Source: Chitinophaga pinensis (GTDB lineage: Bacteria; Bacteroidota; Bacteroidia; UKL13-3). From it: DNA of 64,000 bases. Every line of letters begins with the position of its first letter. Within the stretch, counting starts at the first letter, position 1. The stretch is from positions 124,001 through 188,000 of the forward strand of contig CAMDHZ010000001.1 of NCBI GenBank assembly GCA_945898275.1, written 5' to 3'. A program made the position numbers and the translations under genes. A model generated the notes under the pieces. That model worked only from the letters and a program-made list of their open reading frames with translations. It made no database searches and was not told where the DNA came from. Positions 61,999-64,000 of this stretch are shown here, in pieces.

Positions 61999-62655
61999 AT
62001 GTTAGATAAATTTGGAATTGCAAAGCGCATTGCGCAAGAACTTAAAGATGGATATTATGTTAATCTTGGCATTGGTATTCCAACCTTAGTTGCCAACTAT
62101 GTTCCTAAAGGGATAGAAGTAATTTTGCAATCAGAAAATGGGCTCCTTGGAATTGGGCCTTTTCCATATGAAGAAGAGGTTGATGCCGATTTAATCAATG
62201 CAGGAAAACAAACTGTTACCACAACTGCTGGCTCAAGCTTTTTCGATTCTGCGATGAGCTTTGGCATGATTAGAAGTGGCCGGGTTGACCTAACTGTTCT
62301 TGGCGCAATGGAAGTAGCAGATAACGGAGACATTGCCAACTGGAAAATCCCAGGAAAAATGGTTAAAGGAATGGGAGGAGCTATGGATTTGGTGGCTTCC
62401 GCTAAAAATATCATTGTAGCCATGCAACATGTAAATAAAGCAGGAGAATCTAAGCTTCTTAAACAATGTAGTCTGCCCATTACAGGTTTGGGTTGTGTAA
62501 AAAAAGTAGTTACCGAACTTGGGGTATTTGATATTACTCAAGATGGTTTTGTTCTACTTGAAAGGGCTCCTGGCGTGAGTGTAGATTATATTATAAGCAA
62601 AACAGAAGGAAGGCTTGTGGCAAATACCAATACTCCAGAAATGCAGTTGAATTAA
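61999..62655 (+). CDS. scoB: 3-oxoacid CoA-transferase subunit B
   Basis: The enzyme moves CoA from succinyl-CoA to acetoacetate (or a similar 3-oxoacid). The 218-residue subunit has GYYVNLGIGIPTLVANYVPKG, the catalytic Glu in LQSENGLLGIGPFP (Glu46), and DADLINAGKQTVTTTAGSSFFDS. The subunit A gene normally lies directly upstream; here the upstream gene is the T9SS cargo protein, and no subunit A is seen in the window. It is convergent with the AlkB-type gene, overlapping by 4 bases. Confidence 0.92.
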   Translation: MLDKFGIAKRIAQELKDGYYVNLGIGIPTLVANYVPKGIEVILQSENGLLGIGPFPYEEEVDADLINAGKQTVTTTAGSSFFDSAMSFGMIRSGRVDLTVLGAMEVADNGDIANWKIPGKMVKGMGGAMDLVASAKNIIVAMQHVNKAGESKLLKQCSLPITGLGCVKKVVTELGVFDITQDGFVLLERAPGVSVDYIISKTEGRLVANTNTPEMQLN

Positions 62656-63665
62656 GCGCTTGGAATTCGCTTGTCCATCATTGCAAACCATAAAGGTGGT
62701 ATGGCCGCAATAAAAAACAGGCCAGCATAACCACTAGGCATTTTAGGGCTTTTATCGTAGTTTATTAATGTGTGGTAGGGTTTTGAGGCATAGTAGTGAT
62801 GATCTGCATGTCTGCTTAAATCTACCAATAAAAACCTACTCACGAAGCAATCAGAATCCCAACTGTGCAGTTCGGTAACGCGCGTATTTTCTTGCCGAGT
62901 TAAACCATAGTGTTGCACATAATTGACATATTCAAGCAAAAAGTTTGCAATCACACAATGAAACACCCAAATACTTAATAGGTAAAAGCCCCCATAAAAC
63001 ACCAGCATTGTGTCGAAAATTGCATGCAAAATGAATTGCCTAAAAACATAATGATTAAATAAATAATTGGATTTACCTTCTTTTTTCAACCTTTCAGTTT
63101 CTAATTGAATTGCACCTTTCCATTGACCAAAAACAGACTTAATAAAGAAGTAGTATAAGTTTTCACCCTTTTTGGCAGAGGCATGGTCTTTATCGGTTCC
63201 AACCCATTTGTGATGTACCCTCAAATGATCCACAAAAAAATACATATTTCCTGCTGTAAAAAGCAACCAACGACCTAAAAACTGTTTAAACTTATTTTTC
63301 TGATGAATTAATTCATGGGAAACTACAATCGCAGAGGAACCCGAATTTATTCCAGTGCTCAAGGCAGCTGACCAAACCCATTGCGATTGAATTATCTCTG
63401 ACCCTATTCCATAAATTAAAGATGCAATACTTAATAATTGGAAAGGTATATGTAAATACAAGATACCTTTAGGAATAAAATCATCTTTTGCAGTTGCTTC
63501 ATTTGCTGTTATTGGTTTTGTAAGCCATTCGATTAATGCAAGTACAACTAAAGAATAAAAAAAGTTAGCCAATGTGTAAACACCTCCCAGTAAATTTCCA
63601 AAAACACAAAAAAGAGAAGGTGTTAAGCTAAACAAGTATAAAAGATTTCTGTGCTTGGCTTTCAT
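62652..63665 (-). CDS. AlkB-type alkane/fatty-acid non-haem di-iron monooxygenase
   Basis: The 337-residue membrane protein has six likely spans and the histidine boxes HELIHQKN, HLRVHHKW, NYVQHYGL and LSRHADHHYY, which ligate the di-iron centre of alkane 1-monooxygenase and xylene monooxygenase relatives. In alkane hydroxylases the second box is usually EHNRGHH, while here it is HLRVHH, so the substrate may be a fatty acid or lipid instead. No rubredoxin gene is nearby. Its stop overlaps that of scoB. Confidence 0.82.
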   Translation of the reverse strand: MKAKHRNLLYLFSLTPSLFCVFGNLLGGVYTLANFFYSLVVLALIEWLTKPITANEATAKDDFIPKGILYLHIPFQLLSIASLIYGIGSEIIQSQWVWSAALSTGINSGSSAIVVSHELIHQKNKFKQFLGRWLLFTAGNMYFFVDHLRVHHKWVGTDKDHASAKKGENLYYFFIKSVFGQWKGAIQLETERLKKEGKSNYLFNHYVFRQFILHAIFDTMLVFYGGFYLLSIWVFHCVIANFLLEYVNYVQHYGLTRQENTRVTELHSWDSDCFVSRFLLVDLSRHADHHYYASKPYHTLINYDKSPKMPSGYAGLFFIAAIPPLWFAMMDKRIPSA

Positions 63666-63688
63666 TAAAGAAATTTAAATGGTATTTT

Positions 63689-63698
63689 GGTTTGAACC
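63689..63698 (-). repeat. Dispersed motif core GGTTCAAACC on the minus strand
   Basis: Intergenic core copy without the GAAA extension, between the partial membrane-protein gene and the AlkB-type gene. Confidence 0.6.
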
Positions 63699-63710
63699 TA
63701 ATATTTTATC

Positions 63711-64000
63711 CTAGCCACTTTTTCTGCGGCTCAATTTCTCTTGAACCGATTGATATAAAAGACCACCATAAATTCCTAGTAACCCATCAACTAACAATAG
63801 TCCTATTAACATTCCTCCAAAATATGGCGTGAAGGTCTCAATGAAATTGATTAAAGCAAAACCCCAAGCCGCATTTAAAATTGCTATTAAATAAAAATAA
63901 TTTTGTTTTTTCTTCGCGTTTAAAGAAAAAACTATTGAAAACAAAGCAGTTAATATAGCTAAAGTAGCAATTAAGTTAAGAAAGAACTCGAAATCTGGCT
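63711..64000 (-). CDS. Small membrane protein, 5' end beyond the window
   Basis: The frame remains open through the window edge; upstream of the TTG at 63944 it continues as FEFFLNLIATLAILTALLFSIVFSLNAKKK, so the apparent start is internal. The visible part has about three hydrophobic segments (FFLNLIATLAILTALLFSIV; NYFYLIAILNAAWGFALINF; YFGGMLIGLLLVDGLLGIYGGLLY) and a basic tail. No family is recognised. It is followed by the AlkB-type gene on the same strand with 45 bases between, including a motif copy (63689-63698). Confidence 0.6.
   Translation of the reverse strand, partial: PDFEFFLNLIATLAILTALFSIVFSLNAKKKQNYFYLIAILNAAWGFALINFIETFTPYFGGMLIGLLLVDGLLGIYGGLLYQSVQEKLSRRKSG

Overview
The window reads as chromosomal DNA of a low-GC member of the Bacteroidota. 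The evidence is the many type IX secretion (T9SS) C-terminal sorting domains with YPNP-type motifs, a gldA-gldF-gldG gliding-motility operon, HmuY/TonB-receptor haem uptake genes, an LptD-like outer-membrane protein, and TAnnTTTG promoter boxes in front of many genes. There is no rRNA or tRNA gene, CRISPR array, insertion sequence or prophage that I could recognise. Most of the window is ordinary core and secretory gene content.

Layout. 1-3.7 kb: the end of a deacetylase gene, a very acidic small protein, a lipoprotein back to back with a LuxE-like acyl-protein synthetase, and aspartase. 3.7-5.2 kb: an AT-rich right-handed beta-helix protein that looks like a phage tailspike. 5.3-15.2 kb: secreted proteins, namely two tandem Omp28-like paralogues (the second has lost its CxxC) and a small cargo protein, followed by an M6-like metalloprotease that appears to be split from its beta-helix/T9SS C-terminal half by a frameshift. 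15.5-22.8 kb: lpd, two glycosyltransferases, sucB, a GH57 amylase, a hydrolase and a PhnB-like protein. 23-24.2 kb: a PIN-domain toxin-antitoxin pair and a small cysteine-containing lipoprotein. 24.2-29.4 kb: a subtilase, a sodium:solute symporter preceded by an unlisted 42-residue membrane protein, and gcvT-comB. 29.5-34 kb: envelope genes (LptD-like protein, amidase, MCE protein). 34-43.6 kb: alpha-glucosidase, glycogen-synthase-like enzyme, icd, a WG-repeat protein, a second copy of the cysteine lipoprotein family, a ParB-like/HAD pair, a secreted CBM48 protein and thiolase. 43.8-49.8 kb: a haem-uptake operon. 49.8-55.6 kb: a CorC/HlyC-type protein and gliding genes. 55.6-64 kb: mdh, a TPR histidine kinase with its response regulator, a large T9SS cargo protein, CoA-transferase subunit B, an AlkB-type monooxygenase and a membrane-protein gene cut by the window end.

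Metabolically the window holds parts of the TCA cycle (lpd, sucB, icd, mdh), alpha-glucan turnover (GH57, GH31, GT5/GT4 enzyme, a CBM48 protein), glycine cleavage (gcvT) and acetoacetate/acetyl-CoA handling (thiolase, scoB).

The strongest unexplained signal is a dispersed near-palindromic motif, GGTTCAAACCGAAA. I count six exact copies, three copies of the GGTTCAACCCGAAA variant, one of the GGGTCAAACCGAAA variant, and many copies of the shorter core. It occurs on both strands, in genes and between them, and appears to be missing from several AT-rich or accessory stretches. All counts were made by eye.
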